A stretch of DNA of 64,000 bases, from NCBI GenBank assembly GCA_026874595.1, contig CM049309.1, positions 13,318,576 to 13,382,575 of the forward strand, in the 5' to 3' direction. The notes beneath the pieces were generated by a model. It was not told where the DNA came from. It did no database searches and worked only from the letters and a program-made list of their open reading frames with translations. Below, one piece after another: positions 14,040-25,571 of the stretch; positions within the stretch are counted from its first letter, which is position 1, and the number at the start of each line of letters is the position of its first letter. This stretch comes from Sipunculus nudus. Lineage: Eukaryota; Annelida; Sipuncula; Golfingiida; Sipunculidae. A program made the position numbers and the translations under genes.

Positions 14040-14740
14040 CATAATGAAAGTGTGGGAAGACAAATGGAACGTCCCTGAGTGCAAGGCAATGGTGCTGTCC
14101 AGGAAAAGGAATACATCTTAATCTGAGCTGTAGTTTGAATTCTCAGCTGATTTAAAAGGAGGAGTTCGAAGTACATGTGTTACTATTGACAGAATGTTGG
14201 ATTGGGATAAACACCTTCCCACTATTCCAAGAAAGGCTGAATAAAAGCTGGGAGCCTCCCAAAAATAACATCCATCCTAGGCAATTGAGGCACAGCCATG
14301 GTTTACAAAGTCCAGGTACCAAGCTTCAAATAGTACGCCTGTTAATTATGGATGAACACCTCACAAAGTGTCCTCAGCCAGCCTGACTCAATTCAGAGAA
14401 AATCTCTACGAATCATAGGTGTAATGGTGTAGACGAAGCCACTGCTCTTTAGAAGTTATAGCCATCAGTATTACACCATGCACAGAAGACAGGTTTCTGC
14501 AGCTAAACACACACCTATACGCAGCCCCGCACCATAAGATCAACTCATCCTTGCCTGCGCATGCAGTCTATAGTTGATGCCAGAGCCCACGCACTTCCTC
14601 CACTGTGCCATCCGAATTTGGAAAAACTTCCCAAGAGCTACAGTTGGACAATCGGGTCCAGGCTTCCAAGAGGGGAGTGAATAAATATCTGTTATCATCT
14701 CTGGGAGGGAACTCACCTGCGCCTTCATAAACTTTTGTGA
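14040..14740 (+). pseudogene. decayed non-LTR retrotransposon (LINE) reverse-transcriptase C-terminal part
   Basis: Three blocks in order match the end of LINE reverse transcriptases of the jockey/CR1 type. KWNVPECKAMVLSRK (from 14062) resembles the W..KC block after the catalytic palm. TIDRMLDWDKHLP (from 14182) resembles the G..(I/L)D..L.W..H block, followed by a KLGA stretch. CAIRIWKNFP (from 14604) resembles the terminal F.P..I..WN.LP block, and a final VNKYLLSSL lies near 14680. Stop codons interrupt the frame and the third block is in a different frame from the first two and from the last, so this copy is dead. The 5' part of the element was not recognised. Confidence 0.7.
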
Positions 14741-14963
14741 AGGGGACCAAGATGGCAACACATGACTGTGGTTTGGTAGGGTCAGCACATGAATTCCAGA
14801 GCACTTGTTTGTCATTTTCCAGTTGGAACTTCAAACTGCCGGAGACGAATGGAAAAAAATAAATCAGATCCAGTTTTGTCCATGCATGCAAGACTAATTT
14901 TAGATATACTAGGGCCCCAGCCATATTTGTCATCCTGAAACCGTAATCACATACTTTTCTATA

Positions 14964-14964
<1 letters not shown>

Positions 14965-15000
<36 letters not shown>

Positions 15001-15012
15001 ATATATATATAT
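14965..15012. repeat. (TA)n microsatellite
   Basis: Alternating TA with a short interruption, just after the LINE relic. Confidence 0.9.
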
Positions 15013-17235
15013 TATGTATTTTCTAGTATTACTCCTATCCTTCATCGTTCTTTTAATTGTATACATTATAGCTATTTTATCACCGCGCAGCAATGAACCA
15101 ACTGGACGCCAAGCTATCATGGAGAGATCATATCGAGAACATCCCTGTTCTGGCATTAGTTCACTTTTGTACTTTATAGACAACAAAATAAGGCTCGTGC
15201 GTTTAAGGTGACGCTGAATGTGAAAAAAAATATTATTTCCTCCGTGACCGCCATCTGTGTCAACATTGTACAAATGGGCATTGTGTAGAACTTGATGCAG
15301 TGGTCTAGAACTTTCTTGTAACATCATCCTTTGGTCTATTAACAGGCCCATATTGGAGAGAGACTGATCAAGATTAGTTTTATGTTGATTGCTGTTAACA
15401 AAAAGTTATAGATTCATAACTTCTATCTTATATTATTATCTTTTTATTAGCCCTACTTATTATTCAGGGCTAATGGTCGTTAGAGTTCTATTACTGAAAT
15501 CCAACTAGAAGTGTCTTGTGATTCACATGATAAGATCGAATCTGTGATAAAAAATACCGTATAAGTTATAAAACCATGGTGGCTTCTTTAAGTGAAATTG
15601 GCTCGACCTCTTAAGAAAGGTTGAATAAAATCAACACACTTTCAACATTTTTTAAAAACCTTGGACCAAACTTTCCCTCATTAGTACATTACTCTGCATG
15701 AAATAATTTTCAGGAAATTTAAACTAATGTCCTGAATCGAGAACTAACTTGTTTCCAAAGCTCTAAGTCGGGCCCTCCAGTCGACTTCCTGCTTTAAAGG
15801 CCATCCGATTAACGTGAAAATAACTAATCTAAATCAAAAACAAATCTGTTGCCATGATGCCATTGCAATAAATACCTCGCTACGTAATGGACGTGCTTCG
15901 AGTTTAAAATTAATTTAGTTTAAGTTCGCCATGTTATAGTGATAAGTCGCGAAAACTGGTTTTACAGAATTATATATGCTGGGACACAAGAGCTGACAAG
16001 CAATGTGGATTGTACATAAAACATATCAGTATTAAAGTGATCAGCTGTAAAATGAATGGCCGTAACCAATGCAGGGGCTTGTTTTGATATCTTATACGAA
16101 ATTGTCGGGTACATATATGCACATAAATCACTATATTAATTGAAATCAGGTTTCGTCCCTTTAACACATTTGCTGTAAAGTCTAACAGTTAAACCGATCC
16201 ATGCATCTTGATGTTCAGACAGAATCCAGATTATTTCAGGATATCCCATGCAGAGCAATCTGATTCCTTTCAGGATATCCCAATGTGAACGAGTGTACTT
16301 TGGGATATTCCAAAATAAAATTGTTCATACTGGAACCCCAGTTTGGAAAGTTTACTTGGGAATTCATTTGTAAACTAGAAGTGAACCAAATTACATTAGA
16401 TTTCGAATCTCAACAAAGCATATATTAGAATTTCCAAGTCGTCGGAATATTTCCAAAGTAAATTGGACTTCTTATGGCATGCATGCACACATGCAGGGAC
16501 AAACCTGTTATATCGTATATAGGAGTTTTGTATACAGCAAGTGCCAGCGCTAGTAAGTGGATGTCCACCTGCTATTTCCATGTTAACTCGTTCCACTTCA
16601 ATTTGCCATGTTTTATTTAATTGTGTTTGTTCACTGAGCATTTTATGCAAGGATAAGACGGCCCTTGGAAAACAACCATTCCCGGTTAATTTTGATAGAC
16701 ATAGGCCACCTAGACTATCACTGGTGAGGTCATCCTTACTTGTGCCGCCAGGTGTTATAGAAATCTGACCACCTTATTAAATTTCAAAATAAATAAAAGA
16801 TCACTCTCACCGCCAAGGTTATGATTTCATTTTAAAAATACTCTGTCTTTTGGCCAATATTTATGGAAAATACTAAAGTTCAGAGAAATGGATAAACCAT
16901 TTGCTGAGTCGCCCTTCCTATAACATTTTAATATACAGAGTTGTAAGTGACCCCAAACAATGATCAATGATTAATTATGATCAATGGATGAAACAATGTC
17001 TCCTATGAATTTGGCTCAAGAGGCCCAGCCAAAGATTTATGTCACACTCTTTGTGACGGTAATCAACCCAATGGGTTAGACTCTGTATCATATTGAACTT
17101 ATATATAGTAATATATATGCACATGCAAATTATCCCAAGAAATCCCGTAAATACTATGAGCTAAAATGGATCAAAGTCAGGTATAGTTAGGCCAAGCTAA
17201 GAAAATTATTATTTTTCTGGGTTTTTTTTACGAAA
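15013..17235. other. intergenic, no gene seen
   Basis: AT-rich sequence with no credible exon. Short repeated phrases such as CAGGATATCCCA near 16238 and 16273 suggest local duplication. Confidence 0.45.
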
Positions 17236-17487
17236 ACAAGAGACCAATAGGGTCATGTCGCTCAGCTGATTTGACAAACAGGTGATGCATATTATTTATT
17301 GTTGAAGTTATGATCTGGTGACAAATATTTGTTAAGGAACCTTAAACAATCGGGTAGAATCCAGAGTGCTCAAATGTTTAACTTAGAAAATAGGCTACAG
17401 CAGCCTTATTTGAGGTTTGCAAAACGATTTAACCAGGAACTCACAGCGGTACTCAAATTATGTTCCTTCACTTAGCTAACAGAATAT

Positions 17488-17502
17488 AGGTCACAGTGAC
17501 CT
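17488..17502. promoter_or_regulatory. perfect oestrogen-response-element-like palindrome
   Basis: AGGTCACAGTGACCT is two AGGTCA half-sites inverted with 3-bp spacing, the consensus site for oestrogen-receptor-type nuclear receptors. It lies inside the repeat at 17236-18312, so it may be part of the repeat rather than a selected regulatory site. Confidence 0.55.
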
Positions 17503-17591
17503 TATTTTTAATGTCAAAGGAGACACTACAATGACTGTCTGACTTTTTGGGTGCTCAAAATTATATTTTCCCTTTACCTCGCAAAGCATAT

Positions 17592-17606
17592 AGGTCACGG
17601 TGACCT
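17592..17606. promoter_or_regulatory. second perfect oestrogen-response-element-like palindrome
   Basis: AGGTCACGGTGACCT lies 104 bp after the first. Weaker relatives follow: TGGTCACCATGACCT at 17750-17764 and AGGTCCCGGCGACCT at 18090-18104. Confidence 0.55.
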
Positions 17607-19418
17607 TATTTCATGTTTCCAAGGTCGTTGACCCAAGACCTCCCTGAATGTCACATCAGAAGATTCTAGACCAAATGGATACAATTTGAGCCCCGTGTGA
17701 CTCTATGGGTACTCGAAATCATGTTTTCGGCCAGTACCTCGCATAATTCTGGTCACCATGACCTAATTTCAGGTTTCTGAGGATATTTGCCTAGGACCTC
17801 CCTTAATGTACAGTTAGAGGTTTCTAGGTCTAACGGTTTCAGTCTGTGCCCTGATAAGGTCCAGACTGCTTCATTTAAAGGTCTAAAACTAGAGAAAAAA
17901 ATAAGAAAAAAATAGGAAAAAATACAGGTGGCTCCACCAGTCTTCAGGGACTGATGAACCTGTTCTTGTTCCATATGCATAGAAAGAATCGTGGCATTCA
18001 ACGTATCAGTTACTGAGATTCTGGAGCTTTTGTTTCAATTTTTTAATTATTCGGTGGTGTATTAACAGGCTTCGTAACCCAGAGAATATAGGTCCCGGCG
18101 ACCTTATGTCAGATGTCAAGGGAGATCTTTCATGAAACTCCCTAGATATTAAGTAAGAAGATTCCATGCAGGCACAGCAGTTACGATTTGTGCTTTGTTA
18201 ACGGACGAACGGACGGCACGACGGACAGACGGACGGTGTGACAAACGGATGACGGAGAAAGAGTGATCACCATGGCTATGACACTGTAAATTTCAGTCAG
18301 CTTAGCTTAAAAGGAGGGAACGGGCTAGACCGCAAAGAAAACTGGGAAGGCCTAAGAACAGATCGTGATCACGTAAAATTATGACAAGGTCAAAAGTTGA
18401 TATCCTGTGCAAATCTTTCCCCTTTGACTTTCACTCTAGTTTGAATTTCAGTCTAGAAAATATTATTCGTTCTGATAAGATGAAGAAGAAGAAAAAAGTA
18501 TACGTATTTTTCGAAAGTAGGTCAAGGGCACTTAAAGCTTCTTCTCCATAAGCGCGAACGCAAGAGCGGACACGAGCGTGATATAAATTGATATGAAAAT
18601 TTAGCTTAATTTATTTACATTTTCAGTTTAGGACAAATATTAACAACTCTCAGACGGGTGTGGTCTTTATAACAAGATCGCTGAATAAAAAAAATTGAAG
18701 AAGAGGCTGAGTGACCTTGACCTTCAAATCTGAGTACTATCCCATGTGTGAACTTTAATGTGCAGGTTTAAGGCGAAAAGCAATCCATAAAAGCAATAGG
18801 TGTAGATAATGTCGAACTATCAAAAACATACTAGCGAGATTAGGCTAAGTAGGTCACGAAAATAAGCCAAGGTCAAAAATAAAAATGCGTGGATAATGTG
18901 TCACCTGTGACCTAAGATTGGGAGAAGAATGAATAACAAAGCAACAAGACGACCTGAGGTCGAGCGCTTGCCAGAGATGACGTAGAAATAGTCAGATGAA
19001 TGAGCAAGGAAGAAGAGGAAGAAAATGAGCCATTGCTTGAGAAGATAGGACCAGTATTGTCAAAGTTATTAGGGAAATAAGATTTTGACATGTTTTGATG
19101 ACTTTAACCTTCCACCTAGACAATACCCATAGAACTTCCAGAAATCTTACATACGATATATGAAAGTTACCAGTTGATTCCAGTAAAACTGAAGACTGAA
19201 GAATGTTATATGTAAGACGCATGAACCAGCAAGCAGGAGAAATTGAGACAGCTGACAAACAGACAGACATTTTGACAAAGTAACACAAGATTGAGACCAG
19301 ATGACTTAACCAGGTAATCGAACAGACTCAGAGAAAGAAAATAAGCTATAATTTATGTAATTTAGGTTGATAATTTTGGAGATATGAACAAAAATGATAT
19401 GTTGAGGGGGTTCGAGTG

Positions 19419-19437
19419 CAGCGCCCCCTAGTGGCCA
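19419..19437 (-). promoter_or_regulatory. CTCF-like motif, repeat unit 1
   Basis: On the minus strand this reads TGGCCACTAGGGGGCGCTG, which differs from the commonly cited vertebrate CTCF 19-mer at only two positions, one of which is a tolerated C/T. Confidence 0.6.
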
Positions 19438-19740
19438 TATCCGGAAAATGAATTGAGATATAACTGTAAGACATAAAATGTACCAGTTTGAAGAGGATTA
19501 ATGCAAAACTTTGGCCTGTAGAATGCTATATGTGAGACGCAAGAACCAGCAAGCAGGCGAATTACAGGACAACTGACAAGCAGACAGACATACTGACAAA
19601 GTTACACAAGGTTGAGACAAAATGACTTAACTAGGTTATCGAGAAGACTCAGGTAAAGAAAATAAGCTACAGGTTATGTAATTGAGGTTTGAAATTTTGG
19701 AGATATGGCCAAAAAACGATATGTTGGGTAGGTTCGAGTG

Positions 19741-19759
19741 CAGCGCCCCCTAGTGGCCA
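19741..19759 (-). promoter_or_regulatory. CTCF-like motif, repeat unit 2
   Basis: Identical to the site in unit 1, 322 bp downstream and in the same orientation. Confidence 0.6.
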
Positions 19760-20062
19760 TATCCGGAAAATGAATTGAGATATAACTGTAAGACATAAGA
19801 TATACCAGTTTGAAGAGGATTAATGCAAAACTTTGGCCTGTAGAATGCTATACGTGAGACGCAAGAACCAGCAAGCAGGCGAATTACAGGACAACTGACA
19901 AACAGACAGACATTTTGACAAAGTAACACAAGATTGAGACCAGATGACTTAACCAGGTAATCGAACAGACTCAGAGAAAGAAAATAAGCTATAATTTATG
20001 TAATTGAGGTTGATAATTTTGGAGATATGAACAAAAAATGATTTGTTGAGGAGGTTCGAGTG

Positions 20063-20081
20063 CAGCGCCCCCTAGTGGCCA
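20063..20081 (-). promoter_or_regulatory. CTCF-like motif, repeat unit 3
   Basis: Identical to the sites in units 1 and 2, again 322 bp further on. Confidence 0.6.
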
Positions 20082-20385
20082 TATCCGGAAAATGAATTGA
20101 GATATAACTGTAAGACATAAAATGTACCAGTTTGAAGAGGATTAATGCAAAACTTTGGCCTGTAGAATGCTATATGTGAGACGCAAGAACCAGCAAGCAG
20201 GCGAATTACAGGACAACTGACAAGCAGACAGACATACTGACAAAGTTACACAAGGTTGAGACAAGATGACTTAACTAGGTTATCGAGAAGACTCAGGTAA
20301 AGAAAATAAGCTACAGGTTATGTAACTGATGTTTAAAGTTTTGGAGATATGGCCAAAAAAACGATATGGTGGGTAGGTTCGAATG

Positions 20386-20404
20386 CAGCGCCCCCAAGCG
20401 GCCA
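20386..20404 (-). promoter_or_regulatory. CTCF-like motif, repeat unit 4 (diverged)
   Basis: Minus strand TGGCCGCTTGGGGGCGCTG. It has two changes from the other units, but the GGGGGCGC core is intact. Confidence 0.45.
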
Positions 20405-20711
20405 TATCCGGAAAACGAAAAATCCCTTTCGAGATATAAGTGTAAGACAGAATATGTACCAGTTTCAAAATAATTCCTGCATAACTGTGGCCTGTAATTG
20501 GCTGTAAATAAGACGCAGGAACCAGGAAGCAGGCGAAATTGACGACAACTGACAAACAGAGAGACACACTGCCAAACTAACACATCACCGGTCGATCAGA
20601 CCAAGTTATGGAGAAGTCTCAGAGAAAGAAATTGAGCCTAAGGTTGTGAAGATAGGACTAATATTGACGACGTTATCAGGTTAATTAACAAAATACGTTT
20701 TTTCATCACCT

Positions 20712-20724
20712 TGACCTTTGACCT
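20712..20724 (-). promoter_or_regulatory. DR1 nuclear-receptor-like element
   Basis: The minus strand reads AGGTCAAAGGTCA, a direct repeat of AGGTCA with 1-bp spacing, the consensus for RXR/HNF4-type receptors. AGGTCA-like words are frequent in the surrounding repeats, so this may be chance or repeat-borne. Confidence 0.35.
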
Positions 20725-21000
20725 ATATTGACAAAAAAGAATAGGGTTCCAGTACTTTTTTTATTTTCTACAAGCTGTGCATGTTTGAAAGCAATTGCTG
20801 CAAAATTGTGGCCTGTAGATTCGTCACAAACACACAAACAAACAAACAGACACGCAAGTGACCAACCTGCTTGCAGAAATCGATGATTTCCGGCAAGCAA
20901 AAAGGTTGAAATGAAAAAGGAAAGGATAAAAAATATCTATCTAATTTTGTATGCATCACAAATTAATTCATCAACCCTTATAAGTCCCCCCTTATAAGGT

Positions 21001-21042
21001 GTGTGTGGGGGGGGGGGGTGTGGGGGGGGGGGGGGGGGGGAG
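21001..21042 (+). repeat. GT/poly-G tract, G-quadruplex candidate
   Basis: GTGTGTG leads into two long G runs separated only by TGT (about 12 and 20 G). It is the strongest G-quadruplex-forming sequence in the window. Confidence 0.9.
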
Positions 21043-21169
21043 ACATGTTGGTTTCAGTGCCATCATCTGTCGTTGTCTGTATGATAAGAACGCAATCACT
21101 TTTGAAGGGCTGCATATTTATTCTGGAAATCTGAAACACAAATGGTTTCCACCAAATTTTGGACGAGTT

Positions 21170-22060
21170 CGAAAACCGATGACCCTAACCTTCAAGGTCA
21201 AATCTGCCGAAATGTAACATTTTTGTTAACCCTATAACTTTTGAAGTGTTTCACATTTTGTCCTCAAATTTGGTACACGACTTGTTCCAACCAAGTTCTT
21301 GAACAAGTTCGAAAAATGGTGACCTTGACCAGGATCTTCAAGGTCAAACAAGCGGCTTCTGTGGCTCAGGGGAGGAGCACAGGACTCAAAGCCGGAAGAT
21401 CGTGAATTCGAATCTCAGTCGAGGCGGTGAGATTTTTCACGGTCGGCCCCCAGCAAGGGTGAGCGCTCTGCAGGCCTTATGGGAAGGTCGTGTCCCAGGG
21501 CCGTGATTCACTCACAAACGAGAGCGCATTTCGGGGATTCCTCGGTGGTATGACCCAGCAAGGGGACGATTACGCACACAGGGCCCGCAGGTGCAGTAGT
21601 CACCGGGCTTGGTTAACGCCAGGATATAAAATGAGAGGAAGCGTGTGATACTGCCCTGTCAAGTTGTCCGAAACCGGATTAGATTCTGCAGATGTACATA
21701 TACGTAGTTAAGTTAGCATTAAAAAATGAAGGTGCATACCTTCACCAAAAATTATATTTAAAAAAAAACGAAATATAGTTTTTGTCTTCTGAACACAATA
21801 ACTTATGAAGTATTGCGTATTTTCCCTCACATTTGACACACATATTGTTTTCAATGAGTTCGCGGAATAGTTCTGGTACTAGTGACATTCATCTTCAAGG
21901 TCAAATTTGCGTAATTCTAAGATTATTGTGACCCCCATAACTGTGGGAGTACTGAAGAGTTTTTCTTCAAATTTGACACACCAGCTCTTTCTGCCAAAAT
22001 ATCGGAAGTCTTCGAACACCGTTGACCTTGATCTTTTAGGTCAAATCTGGTGAACACTAA
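21170..22060. repeat. degenerate ~141-bp tandem repeat interrupted by a SINE
   Basis: The phrase TTCAAGGTCAAA/TTTTAGGTCAAA recurs near 21193, 21335, 21895 and 22035. The spacing is about 141 bp within each pair, and each is followed by a phrase about a period of time to reach TTTGACACAC or equivalent. The middle gap is occupied by the SINE at 21352-21720. Confidence 0.6.
21352..21720 (+). mobile_element. tRNA-derived SINE
   Basis: The head has a box-A-like TGTGGCTCAGGGGAGGAGCA at about 21360 and a box-B-like GAATTCGAATCTC at about 21406, with tRNA-like spacing. A GC-richer body of about 280 bp follows and ends in AT-rich sequence near 21720. Box A and box B imply RNA polymerase III transcription. 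Exact ends and target duplication were not determined. Confidence 0.75.
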
Positions 22061-25000
22061 AAGCATTGTTTTGAGATATTTTAGTACATATTTTAGCCCT
22101 AATGTTTCGGGATGGCCCATAGGGGGATACATATAAATGTTTTTGCGCTGCAATATCAAAGCCATTCTAGTTTTCACTATGTACAAACTGGACCGGTCCG
22201 ATCATCAGCTACAGCGAAAGATTCGCCAGATCGTATGATGTCATGACACATTCAATTGCGGCATGGTTCTTAGATATGATGTTAGACTAGGGTCTCCCTG
22301 TCATAGTCAGTTTTACTCTGCCTTAACTACATTTGTATTAATTCCAGGAAATGGCCGGCCAGGTCACCCATCTTTCTCTTGTAACCGCCCCCATGGGTCC
22401 CGACAGTTTCATTGAAGGGAAACCTCAGCGGTCGTCCAGATGGCTACGGGGAGTCTGGTCCCTACATTATCGATGTGGGCATGGACATAGCTGCAATTAC
22501 AGAAATAATTAGATACGTTTGATCCCATAATGCCTCCATATGAGACGCATTCAGCCTGGAGTATTGTGAACCACTGCCATGATTACCGAGTAATAATATA
22601 GTGTCTATGGCCCCAGAGTGCAACGTGATGTATTTTTAATCAATATTCAATACCAGTGCGGATATTGCATGAAAGATGTTGATGGAAGAGTGATGCTGCC
22701 GTATTTATGGTGGCCACGTTTGCTACATGATTAGAAGAAAGAAAGGTATCCCGCGTACAATATAGTGCTATGACGTGATTGGCTGCTTTTAATAAATATT
22801 ACGTCACGTGTTATGTTACGAAGTACATAACCTGTAATTTTTACTGTTTAAGTTTAATGAGTATTTTATCCATATTTTGTTTTTAAAAACCCAAAAGACC
22901 CCATTTAAATGGGTTCTCTGGAATCTTCTACCACGATATTTTGCAGTCACTCGTGCCGTTGTTCCATTGGTAAATTTTAATATAAGATAATTTTCCACTC
23001 CAAAATGGACTTTTTGACGCAGACTCTATATACAGTAATCGAATTTGTAATGCCATCCAAGTTATATAACCATGGGGACAGTAAAAAACGTCTGTTACAT
23101 ACTGTTAGCTATCGTCAGGCCAATACCATGGCTATAACTGTACAGCAACGAGGTGGGCGTCTGATGACGCAGACATGGATGATGACGTCAGTAATACTGC
23201 GTCATTACCTTAAAGTTGGTGATTATGAATACAATAATGATAACATTCCTTGCGCTGTAGAGAAAATAAAGTCACTGTTGGCTTGGAGGGAGATGGCGCT
23301 GTTGTCGGTCATTAGATTCTTACGACAACCTTGGCTAGGGCCATTCAGACACTGAGCGGTTTCCCCGCCCATAGTCCAGACCGGCACGTCTGCTCATCAG
23401 ATGAGATCATTACCGCTAATGTGCCATGTCATGCACGAATGATTCAATCATTATGGTCGATCAGTCTAAACAGATGACACTCAGGTCGATATTCACACCG
23501 GTCACTGGTATCTATAAGTCACCCCCATCAAATCAAGGACATCACTTGTAGACATTACTTGCACGCTAAGTCGTTCTATTGACCACGTATATAGGGATAC
23601 ATATAAAAACACTTAGTTCCTAATTACAGGAGGAAACGGCACACCCTCCCAATCAGAATATGGAGTATAAGGATGTATATATACCTGTTATATATACCTG
23701 ACATCACTAGGGTATATTATATTATATTATATAAAATGATATATTATATATATGTTTATATATATATAATATAAATTTATCTCCTGGAACCTGTGTAATA
23801 TCACCAGAGGTGGAATGGCCAAAGGTGGGATTACTGGATAGGCTAGCTATATAACACGTTAATGCTTATATGGTTTAATTAAAGATAAAGTCATAATAGG
23901 TTGTGAGTGTTTGTATATTTAAAACTTGAAATATGAGCAAAATATTGACACCACAAAAATTAGGTATAATAAACAGTATACCCCCCCCCCCCCCCGACCC
24001 TCAACCACGTGCTTGCACAAGTATGCACATCCGCGCGCTTGCAATGTGTGTGTTCGTGTTTGCGTGCGTCTATTATGTCGTGACGCGCAGCTTTTGATTA
24101 ATAATTTCGGCCTCCAAGGACCAATCTTTCATCATCCATAAGTTTGAGCTGTAAATAGACCAGCATGCCCCGCGGCTTGATTTTGAATCAGTCTATGGGC
24201 GTGTATACAGTGACGATGAACTGTACAGATCTATAGATACATATATACCCTCCGGCTCGAAAAGTAACCATGGATATCATTCATATATATTTACCTTCTG
24301 ATTTATGTATATACTTCATCTAATGTTGAGCTCATTTACATTTTGTACACGTAAGGTCAAAGGTTGGGGTCAGGAAGTCATGTTAATATACATTTGAATT
24401 TTATCTCCGAAATTATCGCACACGAAGTGAATATCTCCGCCAGATTTAGTTAAACGTTGGGCTATATATATATAACCTCCGAAGTAGGAACGTAACGTCA
24501 TTCCCACTTTATATGGATTAATTTATATATATACACTGTATCTAAATGGGCGTCCTATTTTCATACAGTTATAGCTATTGATGAACTTATAGTACGGGAA
24601 AAGGAAAGCCTATTTTGTATATATTTATTTATTTATTTTTAAATCGTTAAAAAATTGTACAAGCCAATATTTATTCTGTTAATTTATACCCACTAGTATA
24701 GGGCACAAGCAAATAATATTCAAAACCATTTATTAATGTAAATCATAAGGTATTGCATGCATGCAGTTATACATTATGTATAAATTGCTATATACTTGTA
24801 ACTATATATAGCATAACTACATATATGCATGATGCCGGTAGTAGGCCTACATACAAACCTAACAGCTGCGTTTTCAAAAGGTTTGCGTGTGTTTATTAAT
24901 ATGATTGCAGATGTAATATCAATAGAAGTTACATACCAGCATAAATGTTTTCATATGGCCATGGTTAGTTTCTGTATCAATGAATACACATGCACATGGT

Positions 25001-25483
25001 GCATTTTGTTATACATGTGTTAGTTGCATACGTGATGCCGGTGTATTGTTTATGTATATAAACTGTTAGATGTAAATGAATGCATGCATCTCGCCATTCA
25101 AGAACCCCAAGCACTTATATATATGTATATACTTATATGTGTTTGTTCTTGCTCAGTTAATTATCCTTACTCTGAGGAATAGTCAACCATGACATGAAAC
25201 GCACAGGCTATAATTATATTCATTGGATTATTTAATGAAAAATGGAATATATTCGATGCAAAATTATACAGAAAGTGGGTTAATAATGACTCAACATTAG
25301 TGGCATCACCGGAAGCTTATATATATATACATATCCTATTCATAATCCATATTTGGTATAAAGAGACTATATTTTATCAGGAAACAAGAGAAATCGTCTA
25401 CAAGCAAAATTTAAAGTTTCGTTGCATTACAGGGGTCACTTAGATACTAACATTAAATTCATTCATACTCATTTAGTTCTACC
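22061..25483. other. intergenic, no supported gene
   Basis: No recognised exon. Two ATG-started open frames diverge from 22998 (minus, 60 codons) and 23005 (plus, 116 codons) but show no known domain. A poly-C run is at 23981-23995. Around 23715-23775 there is dense TA/TAT-rich sequence with self-complementary words. Confidence 0.45.
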
Positions 25484-25571
25484 TATGTGTTAAGCCTTAT
25501 GTGCTTAGGTTTATGAAATGTTTAGGATTCTAAACATGTGTTAAACCTAAGCACATAAGGCTAAACACATA
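25484..25571. mobile_element. 88-bp fold-back element (MITE-like long palindrome)
   Basis: A 30-bp left arm (25484-25513) and a 30-bp right arm (25542-25571) are inverted copies with a single mismatch. The loop holds a second inverted pair, ATGTTTAG (25518-25525) and CTAAACAT (25530-25537). TA flanks the TGTGTT...AACACA core on both sides, as expected for a Tc1/mariner-type MITE. A transcript through it would form a long hairpin. Confidence 0.75.

Larger units (their letters stand above)
17236..18312 (-). mobile_element. bivalve-type interspersed repeat
   Basis: One end reads AACAAGAGACCAATAGGGTC then CGCTCAGCTGA, a variant of an ACAAGAGGCCC...CGCTCA end that I associate with bivalve repeats. 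The other end, read on the minus strand, is TTTTAAGCTAAGCTGACTGA, followed by a run of CCGTCCGT-like units near 18205-18240. The interior has degenerate units with the phrase ATAGGTCACxGTGACCTTAT. A partial copy of the minus-strand end lies at 53417 in the + orientation. The superfamily is not known to me; no coding capacity is seen. Confidence 0.55.
18690..20600. repeat. 322-bp tandem repeat with 644-bp A-B dimer structure
   Basis: The anchor GTTCGAxTGCAGCGCCCCC begins near 19410, 19732, 20054 and 20377, giving a period of 322-323 bp. Units 1 and 3 share details (AGATTGAGACCAGATGACTT, GAGATATGAACAAAAA). Units 2 and 4 share others (AGGTTGAGACAA, GAGATATGGCCAAAAAA). The array is therefore A-B-A-B with a 644-645 bp higher-order unit. 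More diverged partial units flank it (about 18690-19250 and 20500-20600). Long minus-strand open frames in it are incidental. Confidence 0.9.
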
